Source: JACPVU01 sp964373255 (GTDB lineage Archaea; Aenigmatarchaeota; Aenigmatarchaeia; GW2011-AR5). Taken from it: DNA of 64,000 nucleotides. Below the pieces are notes generated by a model. That model worked only from the letters and a program-made list of their open reading frames with translations, was not told the DNA's origin and made no database searches. The stretch lies in contig CAYJTG010000005.1 of the NCBI GenBank assembly GCA_964373255.1, positions 1 to 64,000 of the forward strand, read 5' to 3'. Below are positions 41,981 through 50,734 of the stretch, in pieces (the first letter of the stretch is position 1; each line of letters starts with the position of its first letter). A program made the position numbers and the translations under genes.

Positions 41981-42253
41981 ATGGAAATAAAGCACGCGGG
42001 CCACAGATTTTTTGTTGAAGTAGAAGGAAAGACAGCTTCTTTGGATTATGCGCTGGAGAACGGCAAAATGAATATAACACATACTTATACGCCGTCTGAG
42101 CTTCGCGGGCGAGGAATTGCTGAACAGATCACATTGGCAGCATTTGAATACGCAAAGAAAAATAATTTCAGGGTTGTGCCTTCTTGCTCTTACGTTCGCG
42201 ACGCTTTTCTTTCACGACACCCAGAATTTCATGACATTGTTGACGTATCGTAA
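41981..42253 (+). CDS. GNAT-like (YjdJ/Gcn5-related) acetyltransferase
   Basis: 90 aa. LDYALENGKMNITHTYTPSE, then LRGRGIAEQITLAAFEYAKK, containing the acetyl-CoA loop RGRGIA, then VVPSCSYV. Short YidJ-like family. Seven nt after the PduO gene, so same operon. Substrate unknown. Confidence 0.85.
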   Translation: MEIKHAGHRFFVEVEGKTASLDYALENGKMNITHTYTPSELRGRGIAEQITLAAFEYAKKNNFRVVPSCSYVRDAFLSRHPEFHDIVDVS

Positions 42254-42316
42254 TTTGCCTGTGATTGATTTTTTGGTGCGTTCGGCTTTAAATTAATTAT
42301 TTGCTTATCAAATACC

Positions 42317-43792
42317 ATGGTTTATCTTCATCCTTCTCTCAAGGGCAAGGAATTTGATTTTAATGGCATAATCATGGTGCCTCATAACCTGCCGGATTTT
42401 CCGCGCAGTGCTGTTGATCTCAGTTCTTACGTAACAAGAAACATAAAAGTGCATGTTCCGTTTCTTGGTGCGGCCATGGACTCTGTTACTGAATACAAAC
42501 TGGCAATAATGCTGGAACTTAATGGCGGCATCGGTGTGATACACTATAATTTCCCTACAGTTGACGACCAGATAGAGCAGCTCAAAAGGGTAAAAAATTA
42601 CAAGGCTGCCTATGTCAAGAATCCTGTATGTCTACGGCCTGATAATGCTGTAGCAGATGTTTACAAGATAAATGAAAAATATGGTTTTTACAGCGTGCCA
42701 ATAACAGAAGACGGCACACCAAATAGTCGTCTTCTTGGATTTGTGAGTAGACGCGACGTGAGATACAAAGATGATAAATCATTAAAGCTCAACGATGTTA
42801 TGACACCAAGAGAAAAATTGTATACAGCACATAGAAGAGATACAATGGACAAGAATGATATAAAGGCTGCAAACGCAGAAATTAAGAAACATAATTTAGA
42901 TACGTTAATTGTCATAGATGACGAAGACAGGCCGTGCGCGCTTGTTACAGACCGTGATTTGAGATTGCACGAGCAGTATCCGCTTGCGAGTGTTGATGAG
43001 AACAAGCAGCTGTACGGAGTTATCGCCATACGTGGCACATGGCACGATCCCAAAAAAAGAGAAATTGAAGCAGAGAGGATAGACAAAGCTGTCCAAGCAG
43101 GCGCAAATTGTCTGGTGGTAGATCAGGGCATTACTTTCAGATCACAGATCGATATGGCGAAGTACATAAAGGAACATTATTCCGATGTGGAGGTTGGTGT
43201 AGGCAATGTCGCATGCGGTGACATGATAAAGGAACTACTTGAGAACGCAGGCAAATATATAGACATGACGAAAGGCGGTGTTGGCCCTGGAGGCGCATGC
43301 ATAACGCAACAGGATTTGGGTGTGGGTAGGGATCAGCCTTCTACAACGTACGAGTGTGTGGAAACGCTAAAACAGCTTAGAAAGAAACATGGTAACATAC
43401 CGTACATAGCAGACGGCGGAACAAAATCAGCAGCTGACATAAACAAATTGTTTGCGCTTGGCGCTGACGGTGTCATGATGGGACAATTGTTTGCAGCGTA
43501 CGATGAATCGGCTGCAGAGAAAAAGCTGATCAATGGTAGCTGGAAAAAGATATACAGAGGTATGGGTTCTATTGAGGCTATGGAAGCAGGGGGCGCAATA
43601 CGGTATGATATTGGTGATGAGAAAATCAGGGTCCCGGAAGGCATTGTAAAACAGCTAGAGCCGCTCGGACCTGGCGAACCTTTTTTGCAAATGCTGATAG
43701 AATCTGTGAAGCAGAGTATGTGCAGGCAGGGCTTCAGAAATATAAAAGAACTGCAGAATGATGCCTGGATTTATCCTTATTCTGGTCGATAA
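42317..43792 (+). CDS. guaB: IMP dehydrogenase
   Basis: 491 aa. Barrel start DFDFNGIIMVPHN-type N-terminus with PFLGAAMDSVTE near 50-61, two CBS domains (near 95-230), active Cys in GGVGPGGACITQQDLGVG near 327-344, and IADGGTKSAADINK near 364-377. It oxidises IMP to XMP for GMP synthesis. It is followed by purA after 2 nt, so both branches from IMP are in one operon. Active-site loop GGACITQ differs from the usual GSICTTR but keeps the Cys. Confidence 0.92.
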   Translation: MVYLHPSLKGKEFDFNGIIMVPHNLPDFPRSAVDLSSYVTRNIKVHVPFLGAAMDSVTEYKLAIMLELNGGIGVIHYNFPTVDDQIEQLKRVKNYKAAYVKNPVCLRPDNAVADVYKINEKYGFYSVPITEDGTPNSRLLGFVSRRDVRYKDDKSLKLNDVMTPREKLYTAHRRDTMDKNDIKAANAEIKKHNLDTLIVIDDEDRPCALVTDRDLRLHEQYPLASVDENKQLYGVIAIRGTWHDPKKREIEAERIDKAVQAGANCLVVDQGITFRSQIDMAKYIKEHYSDVEVGVGNVACGDMIKELLENAGKYIDMTKGGVGPGGACITQQDLGVGRDQPSTTYECVETLKQLRKKHGNIPYIADGGTKSAADINKLFALGADGVMMGQLFAAYDESAAEKKLINGSWKKIYRGMGSIEAMEAGGAIRYDIGDEKIRVPEGIVKQLEPLGPGEPFLQMLIESVKQSMCRQGFRNIKELQNDAWIYPYSGR

Positions 43793-43794
43793 AA

Positions 43795-45183
43795 ATGTCA
43801 GTGGACGTAGTTGTGGGAATGCAGTGGGGTGACGAGGGCAAGGGAAAGATAATTCACTACCTTGTGCCTAAGCATGGCATTGATATCATAGCACGGTACC
43901 AGGGCGGCCCAAATGCCGGACACACAATAGTTCCTGACGGGAAAGCAATGGTGCTTCATTCCATACCCTCCGGAATCGTCTACGAAGATAAAATAAATAT
44001 AATAGGGAACGGCTGTGTTGTGAATCTGCAAAAACTCAACGAAGAGATAGAGATGCTCCACAGCAGGCACTATAGTACGGATAATCTTTATGTCTCTCAT
44101 GGCGCGCACATAATAATGCCGTATCATATTGCTATGGACATCGCAAATGAAATAAAGTCCGGTGGTGAGATTGGCTCGACGCAAAACGGCATAACACCTG
44201 CGTACGTCGACAAATATGCAAGGCGCGGCATAGCTGTCCGCGACTTCAGAGACCCTGAGGTCGTAAGGAAAAAGATAACGAAGAACATGGAGCGCGATGA
44301 GGTTTTGGAAGCCCTCGAGCTCTCTGATATGCCAGCAAATCCAGAAGAATGCGTCGAACAGCAGGTCGCACTTTTTGAGAAGGCGCGCCAAAATTTAAAG
44401 ACCGTGAACCTTCCTTACTTCTATCAAAAGCTGGCGCAGAAAAGCGGAAAAGAGATTAGAATGTTGGCCGAAGGCGCCCAGGGATTTCTGCTTAGCATCG
44501 ACCATGGTACGTACCCATTCTTGACATCTTCAAACACGGAAGCCTCAGGGGTATACGTAGGTTTGAGCCTTCCGCCAAACACCCCGGTCAAAGATATTAT
44601 TGGTGTGATGAAGGCTTACAATACCCGTGTTGGAAAAGGCCCGTTCCCTACAGAATTGGGCACAGAGCAGGACGCCAATAATAAGTACGATATTGGCAGT
44701 GAAGCATTTAACAATCTTTGCTCAAGAATCAAGCGTGGCGTAGCTTCTGATGTTGATATAGGCCACTACCTCAGGACCGTAGGGCACGAAAGAGGCTCAA
44801 CAACAGGCAGGCCAAGAAGGACAGGCTGGCACGATTTCTTCGCCGATGAATACGCAGTGCTTGTTAACGGGATAACAAAAATAGCAATGACGAAGCTTGA
44901 TGTATTGGACGAACTGCCAGAAATAAAATTCTCTATAGGTTACAATCTGCATGGTCGCTTGGACGAATTTCCTTCTGCAGAAGAGCTTGCGCTCTGTGCG
45001 CCTGTTTATGACAGCAGGCCTGGTTGGATGTCCGCTACGTCAGATAAAAGAAAGTACGATGATCTGCCCATAAATGCTAGAGACTATGTGCATACAGCTT
45101 CCGATATTCTGAAAAGGCCGGTGAGCATAATTTCCGTGGGCCCGCGCGAAGAGGAAACAATAATAAATAGCAGGAATATATAA
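43795..45183 (+). CDS. purA: Adenylosuccinate synthetase
   Basis: 462 aa. MQWGDEGKGKIIHY near 9-22 is the GTP/IMP loop, GPNAGHTI near 38-45, and an STTGRPRRTGW-type motif near 339-349 is conserved. It makes adenylosuccinate from IMP, Asp and GTP. Co-transcribed with guaB. Confidence 0.95.
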   Translation: MSVDVVVGMQWGDEGKGKIIHYLVPKHGIDIIARYQGGPNAGHTIVPDGKAMVLHSIPSGIVYEDKINIIGNGCVVNLQKLNEEIEMLHSRHYSTDNLYVSHGAHIIMPYHIAMDIANEIKSGGEIGSTQNGITPAYVDKYARRGIAVRDFRDPEVVRKKITKNMERDEVLEALELSDMPANPEECVEQQVALFEKARQNLKTVNLPYFYQKLAQKSGKEIRMLAEGAQGFLLSIDHGTYPFLTSSNTEASGVYVGLSLPPNTPVKDIIGVMKAYNTRVGKGPFPTELGTEQDANNKYDIGSEAFNNLCSRIKRGVASDVDIGHYLRTVGHERGSTTGRPRRTGWHDFFADEYAVLVNGITKIAMTKLDVLDELPEIKFSIGYNLHGRLDEFPSAEELALCAPVYDSRPGWMSATSDKRKYDDLPINARDYVHTASDILKRPVSIISVGPREEETIINSRNI

Positions 45184-45188
45184 TTATC

Positions 45189-45608
45189 ATGCAAACCATC
45201 GGAAATAAGCATATCCTGGCGTTCGAAATTATCGTAATACTTTCTATAGCGGTCTTCGCTTTCAGTGAAATAAGGCAAGACAGCATAACAGGCCTTTACG
45301 CCGGCTCTTACACCGGGGACCTGAGCGTCAGTACAGATAAGTTGCTGTATTCTCATGAAGGCTTTGTCGTGATCAAGGCGTCGCTAGCTATAGGCACGCT
45401 TCCTGTTTCTGACGCAGACATATCAGTAAATATAGTCAAGCCCGACGGGACGGTTTTTTCACAAAACCTGAAAACAGATTCCGGCGGGAATGCAAAATAC
45501 GTTTATCTACTGGCTGCAGGGGAGAAACCCGGCGTATACGCGGTGATCGCTACTTCTTCTAGAACCGGAAAGACAGCAACTGCAAAAACTACATTCAGGT
45601 TAGCATAG
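45189..45608 (+). CDS. Membrane-anchored protein with Ig-like domain
   Basis: 139 aa. N-terminal transmembrane helix near 9-27, then a beta-sandwich with LYSHEGFVVIKASLAIGTLP, VSDADISVNIVKPDG and KPGVYAVIATSSRTGKTATA, similar to the Ig-like/MG2 domain of cell-surface proteins. Starts 5 nt after purA. A family A element begins 8 nt after its stop. Confidence 0.7.
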   Translation: MQTIGNKHILAFEIIVILSIAVFAFSEIRQDSITGLYAGSYTGDLSVSTDKLLYSHEGFVVIKASLAIGTLPVSDADISVNIVKPDGTVFSQNLKTDSGGNAKYVYLLAAGEKPGVYAVIATSSRTGKTATAKTTFRLA

Positions 45609-45616
45609 TTACATAG

Positions 45617-45805
45617 TGCTCTGTAGAAAACCTATGCAAGAGCATCGACGTGAGAGCTATTATCTTCTAAGATAACAAAGTTATCTTGAAGATTCAGGTT
45701 GACTTTGTCAACCATGAATCTGTCGATAATAGCTCTAGCTGACCTATACGTCAAGAGACGTATAGGTCTACGTCGATGCTCTTTATCGTGCATTTCTACA
45801 GAGCT
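45617..45805. mobile_element. Family A palindromic element (189 bp), copy 3 with extra arms
   Basis: Ends TGCTCTGTAGAAA/TTTCTACAGAGCT; exact 8-bp duplication TTACATAG at 45609-45616 and 45806-45813. It is inverted relative to copies 1 and 2. It differs by a 56-nt extra block in one arm's loop containing hairpins AAGATAAC/GTTATCTT and GGTTGAC/GTCAACC. The remaining 133 bp match the family. Confidence 0.9.
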
Positions 45806-45857
45806 TTACATAGGAAATCTCATCAACTTTTTATAAAAGGCACTACAATAGATTTCT

Positions 45858-46484
45858 ATGATGATCACAAAGTTTATGATAATACCACTGGTACTGCTGG
45901 TCGCACTTGCCGCGCTTCTTGCTGGTAACCCTTCTGTTGCAGGGTTTTTTGAAACTTTGAAGGATAAGTTTTTCTCTATTTCAGAGGTTGGTTTACACAA
46001 CAAAAACATTGAGTTTTCTGCTGTGTTTGATAGCTATGAAAAAACAGATTTCGATGCTGTGGACCCGCTGAATATCACTGTTGTCGGTGTGACGAATGTC
46101 ACGCTTACAAATGGCAATATTAACACCAAACAGACGCTCGTGATAAAAAATTACATGGGCACAGGTACCGTATCTGATAAATTTTTTCTCAACGGATCAT
46201 TTGATCAGCTGATCGTTCAGGACGTATTCATCGGCAGGGATAAAATATTCATCGAGTCTGATTTCTCCGTTTTGGAAATAGAAAATTTGCACCTCAGACT
46301 AATAAATATGTCAAGTGCAGCAGGAACCCTGAATCTCACTAACAGTTCCACGCAATTCGCGGGCTCCATAGAGATAAAGGAGCTGTCTGGAACGTTCGTT
46401 TTCAAGAAAGAGCCCAGGTCACTATCAATCACAGGCACCGCCCAAAAGATATCTGTACCGGATGTGGGAATAGATATCGGATAA
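45858..46484 (+). CDS. Secreted or membrane-anchored protein
   Basis: 208 aa. A signal-anchor-like helix near 5-25 followed by beta-rich, Asn/Thr-rich sequence with several N-x-S/T sites (for example near 73, 80 and 156). Fits an extracytoplasmic glycoprotein. Family unknown. Convergent with the PHP gene. Confidence 0.65.
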   Translation: MMITKFMIIPLVLLVALAALLAGNPSVAGFFETLKDKFFSISEVGLHNKNIEFSAVFDSYEKTDFDAVDPLNITVVGVTNVTLTNGNINTKQTLVIKNYMGTGTVSDKFFLNGSFDQLIVQDVFIGRDKIFIESDFSVLEIENLHLRLINMSSAAGTLNLTNSSTQFAGSIEIKELSGTFVFKKEPRSLSITGTAQKISVPDVGIDIG

Positions 46485-46494
46485 ATACGCAAAA

Positions 46495-47325
46495 TCACTC
46501 GAACGTATTTTTTACGGCACTGTAGATGACAGACGATCCTATACCAAAATATGCGAGCGATTTCAGAAAGTAGTCGATATTTCCAGGGCTTTTCTTGACA
46601 AGGCCAAGCATGTTCCTGCTCAATACCCTTTTCGGCAGCGAATAGTGCTTGTTTATGTATTCCATCACGAAAGGATAGGACATCTGCAGCCTTGTTACCG
46701 ACCATCTCATGAGAACATTCGCTGGTATATATTTTGTGCGGATTTCCACGTTTCCTTTTTTTATGGCCGAAAGTATTTCGTCCTCGGTGTCTGCGTCTAT
46801 TTCATTTATGCCGTGCCCAAGCATCTCTATGCAGTGGGCGTCGCTGCCCGCAACCTGGGGCTTTTTGTGCAGCAGTGCGAATTTCTTCGCCCTTCTGTTT
46901 GTTAGCCTTTCCATGTTTATGGCGTTGAAAACTTCTACGGCGTCTGTTAACCTGGCAAGTTCTCTTATGCCGTCATTTTTTATGTCAAAGGGGTGGTCAC
47001 CTATGGCTATGCCTCCAAGGCCGTGGACTTTGTCTATCGATTCTTCAACAGACATGCCTGGCTGGACGTGTTCATCGATACCTATTGCAAGCATGTGGCC
47101 ACTGTAGGTTGTTACCTCTTCGCCCGGTATAACTACTATACCATATTTTTTAGCGTATTTTTTCGCTTCCAGTGCACCCTTTATATTATCGTGGTCGGTT
47201 ATTGCTATAGCACCCAGTCCTATCTTCTTCGCATGCCTGACCATCTCTTCCGGTGTGTGAAGCCCTTCTACAGGCACTTTCGTACCCTTAGAATAGTTTG
47301 TATGCGTATGAAGTTCAACAAGCAT
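46495..47325 (-). CDS. PHP-domain phosphoesterase
   Basis: 276 aa from ATG 47325. Metal-binding motifs of the PHP fold: ELHTHTNYS near 4-12, ITDHDN near 40-45, GDHPFD near 104-109 and GSDAHCIE near 161-168. Related to histidinol phosphatase or RNase AM-type enzymes. A C-terminal helical tail (near 205-276) is extra. Confidence 0.88.
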   Translation of the reverse strand: MLVELHTHTNYSKGTKVPVEGLHTPEEMVRHAKKIGLGAIAITDHDNIKGALEAKKYAKKYGIVVIPGEEVTTYSGHMLAIGIDEHVQPGMSVEESIDKVHGLGGIAIGDHPFDIKNDGIRELARLTDAVEVFNAINMERLTNRRAKKFALLHKKPQVAGSDAHCIEMLGHGINEIDADTEDEILSAIKKGNVEIRTKYIPANVLMRWSVTRLQMSYPFVMEYINKHYSLPKRVLSRNMLGLVKKSPGNIDYFLKSLAYFGIGSSVIYSAVKNTFE

Positions 47326-47384
47326 AGAAATCAATGTTTCTTAGGTTTGATAAATATATATACAGCCTAATAGACAAAGAGCCG

Positions 47385-48185
47385 CTATTTTGTGTGTATC
47401 TCTACTATATCTCTGTCCATCAGCTTATAATCCAGCCCAGCCTGTATAATCCTGCCGCCTCTGAATATGCGCGCGAAGCGAAAATTTTTCACAAAATCCT
47501 TGTGTATGCGTTGCGCGAAGTCTTTTACCAGCGAATTAATCGGCAGCGCCATCGGGGTATTTATTCTCCCCTTTTTTGTGTAGACAATTATCAATCCAAG
47601 GTTGTGCCATATCTTCTCTCTTATCAGTTCTGCCGGTTCTTCAAACGGATTGGCGAACGTATATTTCGTGCGTATGAAACTATCCGAGAGGAATTTCTTT
47701 AAGTCGTCTTCCTCCTTTTCGTGCCTCGCAATTAAGACAATCAGGTCCGACGTTCTTGCGACGCTCACGAACTGCGACTCAAACGTTGACGGAATTTCTA
47801 TCAGTTGTATCTTGACGCCATTATAATCCATCATGCCAACTTCTGGTTTTGTTGTTGTATACGGGTGATAGGCGATATCAGGGTTCGCGTCTGTGAGCTT
47901 GCTGAGAATGTAGCTTTTTCCAGAATTTGTAAACCCTATAAAGCAGACCTGCGCTTCCCCTTCCTTTTGCAGCGCAAAGGTTCGGCCGCCCTTTTTTCTA
48001 CCCGCAGATTCTTTCTTCAGCTTAGACAATCGTGATTTCAGTTGCGCGAGCATGTTCTCGCTGCCGTGGTGCCTCGGCATCAGGCGAATCATCTCTTCCA
48101 ATGCCACTATTTTATCTTCTTTTGTCTTTGCCGATCTGAACTTTTCCTCGGCCCTGAAGTACTCGGGCGGCGCGTTGACAGGCAT
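47385..48185 (-). CDS. DRG/Obg-type GTPase with TGS domain
   Basis: 266 aa. G1 GFTNSGKS near 83-90 after a helical N-terminal region, G3-like LIEIPSTFE in place of DxxG, and a TGS domain at the C-terminus (near 195-266, ending IIQAGLDYKLMDRDIVEIHT). The G3 motif lacks the usual DTPG and G4 (VYTKKG) is modified, so GTP hydrolysis may be altered. Likely ribosome- or RNA-linked. Confidence 0.8.
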   Translation of the reverse strand: MPVNAPPEYFRAEEKFRSAKTKEDKIVALEEMIRLMPRHHGSENMLAQLKSRLSKLKKESAGRKKGGRTFALQKEGEAQVCFIGFTNSGKSYILSKLTDANPDIAYHPYTTTKPEVGMMDYNGVKIQLIEIPSTFESQFVSVARTSDLIVLIARHEKEEDDLKKFLSDSFIRTKYTFANPFEEPAELIREKIWHNLGLIIVYTKKGRINTPMALPINSLVKDFAQRIHKDFVKNFRFARIFRGGRIIQAGLDYKLMDRDIVEIHTK

Positions 48186-48261
48186 AATTAAAGATACACG
48201 AAAAAGAATTAAAGATGCTAGTTTTTCCAGTATCTTATTACATTAAACTTATTGTATCTGT

Positions 48262-48384
48262 TTAGCTCCTAAGGTAACTCACTAGTGTATCAAAGACATT
48301 TAATCCTTGCAGACTCCACGTGGCAAAACAGCTCATTACGACTTCGTGGACCTTGGCTCCTTCCAAGCTTCTCAGACCTCCCAT
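48262..48384 (-). pseudogene. Possible transposase C-terminal remnant (IS66-like)
   Basis: A 40-residue frame reading GGLRSLEGAKVHEVVMSC, then ATWSLQGLNVFDTLVSYLRS. The pattern of a gly-rich start, helix and GLNxxxxLxxYL resembles the C-terminal end of some transposases. No other part of an IS is visible. A 14-bp direct repeat (TTTCTGCCTTAATT) occurs just next to it near 48388 and 48409. Confidence 0.35.
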
Positions 48385-48404
48385 GGTTTTCCTTTCTGCC
48401 TTAA

Positions 48405-48710
48405 TTATTGTTTCTGCCTTAATTGCAATTCTTTGATAATTTTGCCTTGAATTTCTGGATCACGCAATTCGTCAAGTTCAATTTCGTAGACTGGTTGATA
48501 CCTCCTGCCATCTGTACCAATAATCTTGAATTTTGGACCCCAAATTCTCGTATGCCAATATTCTAAAATTGATTTTGGTGTATCTGAACTATCTAAATAA
48601 ACCTCGTAAGGTTCAAATCCTAGTTTTCTAACTACCGTATCGATTCTATATAATGGTGTGTTAGCTTGTGTTTTGTATTTTGTCATATTGGGTTGTATTT
48701 CGTATTCCAT
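48405..48710 (-). CDS. Hypothetical protein, third gene of orphan operon
   Basis: 101 aa from ATG 48710. Soluble, charged, with EVYLDSSDTPKSILEYWHTR. Family unknown. Follows two other orphans on the same strand, the first starting at 49692 beyond a divergent TrmB-like gene. A short palindrome (CATACAGTT/AACTGTATG) lies just upstream near 48724-48765. Confidence 0.55.
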   Translation of the reverse strand: MEYEIQPNMTKYKTQANTPLYRIDTVVRKLGFEPYEVYLDSSDTPKSILEYWHTRIWGPKFKIIGTDGRRYQPVYEIELDELRDPEIQGKIIKELQLRQKQ

Positions 48711-48754
48711 AATTTTTCCCCCCATACAGTTCCAATCTGGAAATTTTGCACTCT

Positions 48755-49192
48755 CTAACTGTATGATGCAATACCCCTCGAGCGTATATTATATAAAAGA
48801 GGAAATGTTCTCCTCTGGTAAATAAATGTGTAACCGTTAGCTTGTATTAAATCGAGATACCCATCTATCGCTGCACTTATTGCCCTCCTTATTGTATTGC
48901 CATTGTTTAATTTTGGTGTAAATGTCTTTATTTGTTCTTCAATCGAAATTGACTCAAACTCGCTTTTTCGGATGTATTCTTCACTTCTAGGATCTTCTAA
49001 TCCAGGCCATAGATGTAACTTAGGAAGACCTTTAAATTGAGGTGTTACATGTTTTTTCCATTCAAGGTATATTTTTCCAATACCCGGAACTCTTTTTTCC
49101 ATTCCGTCAATGAACTTCTCATATTCCTTGCTGTTAAATCCGGGGCTAAAAATATACCCGCACAGAGCGCCATAATTCCATCTTTCTATCAT
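48755..49192 (-). CDS. Hypothetical protein, second gene of orphan operon
   Basis: 145 aa. No membrane segment; contains ERWNYGALCGYIFSPGF at the start and TIRRAISAAIDGYLDLIQAN later. Its ATG overlaps the stop of the upstream gene by 4 nt, so the pair is coupled. Family unknown. Confidence 0.6.
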   Translation of the reverse strand: MIERWNYGALCGYIFSPGFNSKEYEKFIDGMEKRVPGIGKIYLEWKKHVTPQFKGLPKLHLWPGLEDPRSEEYIRKSEFESISIEEQIKTFTPKLNNGNTIRRAISAAIDGYLDLIQANGYTFIYQRRTFPLLYNIRSRGIASYS

Positions 49193-49692
49193 TTTTGGTC
49201 GACTCCGTTTGATTTTTTTGTTTTTATGGTGGAGAATTCAGCATCATATGTTTTGTCATCACAAACTATTCGAGCAACCGTATCATATGTTATTGTATTG
49301 CCTGTTATCCATCTATCTATAAAAATATAATTAATTCGGCCATCAATGAATTTTTTCCCTCGACTATTATCCACGTTAACCCAGATTGCGGATCTATTGT
49401 CTATTCCTCTGGCTTTTATCTCTGGACTAAGAACCTCGTATATTTGAGAATTCCACCCTTTAACTTGTAGTCTAGTCGTGGGGTCCAACCTATAATCTGA
49501 TACAAGTTTACCCTCTAAAGTATCGCCATTTGAAGATATGAATCTTGTAATTGGAATATTCTGCTCTATTGTTTGCTGTTTGCTTTTTTCTTTATTTTCA
49601 CTATCACCCGTATATTGTTTAATTAAGTATCCTCCCACTAGTAATGCAAGTGAAAGTGCAGTCATATAAGGTAATTTTTTAATTCCTTTCAT
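49189..49692 (-). CDS. Membrane-anchored hypothetical protein, first gene of orphan operon
   Basis: 167 aa from ATG 49692. One transmembrane helix near 8-25, then a beta-rich soluble domain (SSNGDTLEGKLVSDYRLD, IDNRSAIWVNVDNSRG). Its promoter is divergent from a TrmB-type regulator with a palindrome in between, so that protein probably controls it. Confidence 0.6.
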   Translation of the reverse strand: MKGIKKLPYMTALSLALLVGGYLIKQYTGDSENKEKSKQQTIEQNIPITRFISSNGDTLEGKLVSDYRLDPTTRLQVKGWNSQIYEVLSPEIKARGIDNRSAIWVNVDNSRGKKFIDGRINYIFIDRWITGNTITYDTVARIVCDDKTYDAEFSTIKTKKSNGVDQK

Positions 49693-49754
49693 TTTAACAC
49701 CCATATTAAAGTTAACTACTAAACAGATACAAGTAACCTAGTCTTTAAATATAT

Positions 49755-49780
49755 TATGTGGTTGCTATAGATACCACATA
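49755..49780. promoter_or_regulatory. Operator palindrome between divergent genes
   Basis: TATGTGGT and ACCACATA (8-bp half sites, 10-bp spacer) form a perfect inverted repeat. A TATA-like CATATTTAAGG (49777-49787) overlaps its right half on the regulator's side; TTTAAAGAC on the other side could serve the minus genes. TrmB-family proteins bind such sites. Confidence 0.6.
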
Positions 49781-49808
49781 TTTAAGGCTTACGAACCAGA
49801 TAATTTTC

Positions 49809-50549
49809 ATGAAGACAGAAAACGAGGAAATTTTGCAGATGCTGGATTTAACAGAGATCGAGAGTAAGACTTATCTGACATTGCTAGATATAGGAACGTC
49901 TAAAGCAGGTACTATAAGCAATCGCGCGCATATTCATAGAAGAAATACTTATGACGCTCTGGAAAATTTATTACAGAAGGGGCTTGTCACGTCATTTGTT
50001 TCTAACAATCAAAAATTTTGGGCTGCTGTAAACCCAAAGAAATTATACCTCTTATTAAAAGAAAAAGAATACGCCATATCGAAAATAATGCCAGAGTTAA
50101 TTTCTAACTTCAATTCCAATAAAGGCAAACAAATTGTAGAAGTATTTGAAGGTCTTGGGGGTATGAAAACATTTTTTGATGACATGGCTAACTCAAAGAA
50201 GGATGTGTACATGCTTTTTGCTACGGGGAGAGCTTATTTGAGAATGAAATTGTACATGGAAAGCTGGGATAAAAGAATAAACAATTCAGGAATTAAAGTT
50301 AGAGTTCTTTTAAATTCGGATGCAATCAAAGAACCTTATCAAAATTATAAATATGGTGAAATTAAAATTTTGCAGAATACATTTTCACCTACGCAGATAT
50401 TCATTTATGGCAATAAAACAGCTATTGCCATATGGTCGGATGAACCGATAGCTGCCTTAATTACAAGCAATGAAATTACTAAAGGATTTAAAAAATATTT
50501 CGGTTTTCTTTGGAAATTTGGCAAAAGAGTTCATTATAATAAAATCTAA
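49809..50549 (+). CDS. TrmB-family transcriptional regulator
   Basis: 246 aa from ATG 49809. N-terminal winged helix (MLDLTEIESKTYLTLLDIG, then SKAGTISNRAHIHRRNTYDA recognition helix), a linker helix, and a C-terminal effector domain (YGNKTAIAIWSDEP near 196-209). Sugar or ligand sensing is typical. The palindrome upstream of it and of the divergent orphan operon is its likely target. Confidence 0.85.
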   Translation: MKTENEEILQMLDLTEIESKTYLTLLDIGTSKAGTISNRAHIHRRNTYDALENLLQKGLVTSFVSNNQKFWAAVNPKKLYLLLKEKEYAISKIMPELISNFNSNKGKQIVEVFEGLGGMKTFFDDMANSKKDVYMLFATGRAYLRMKLYMESWDKRINNSGIKVRVLLNSDAIKEPYQNYKYGEIKILQNTFSPTQIFIYGNKTAIAIWSDEPIAALITSNEITKGFKKYFGFLWKFGKRVHYNKI

Positions 50550-50608
50550 GGAGATACAGGCATAGTCATGCAAGGAAATAATCAGTATATAATTATACCC
50601 TTGCTGAC

Positions 50609-50661
50609 TATATGTGAAACCAGTCATAGCATGTCCAGATTATTTACTGGTTTCACTATAA
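50609..50661. repeat. Conserved-loop hairpin D4
   Basis: Stem GTGAAACCAGT (50614-50624) with ACTGGTTTCAC (50646-50656); complement of the loop reads AAATAATCTGGACATGC. Similar to the one inside the tRNA-Pro intron. The rest of 50550-50734 holds no gene that I can see. Confidence 0.7.
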
Positions 50662-50734
50662 ACCGCATTACAAACATCTTTATACAACATAGTTCTAACT
50701 TCTAACAGAAAACGATAAAAAATTATGAAAATGA

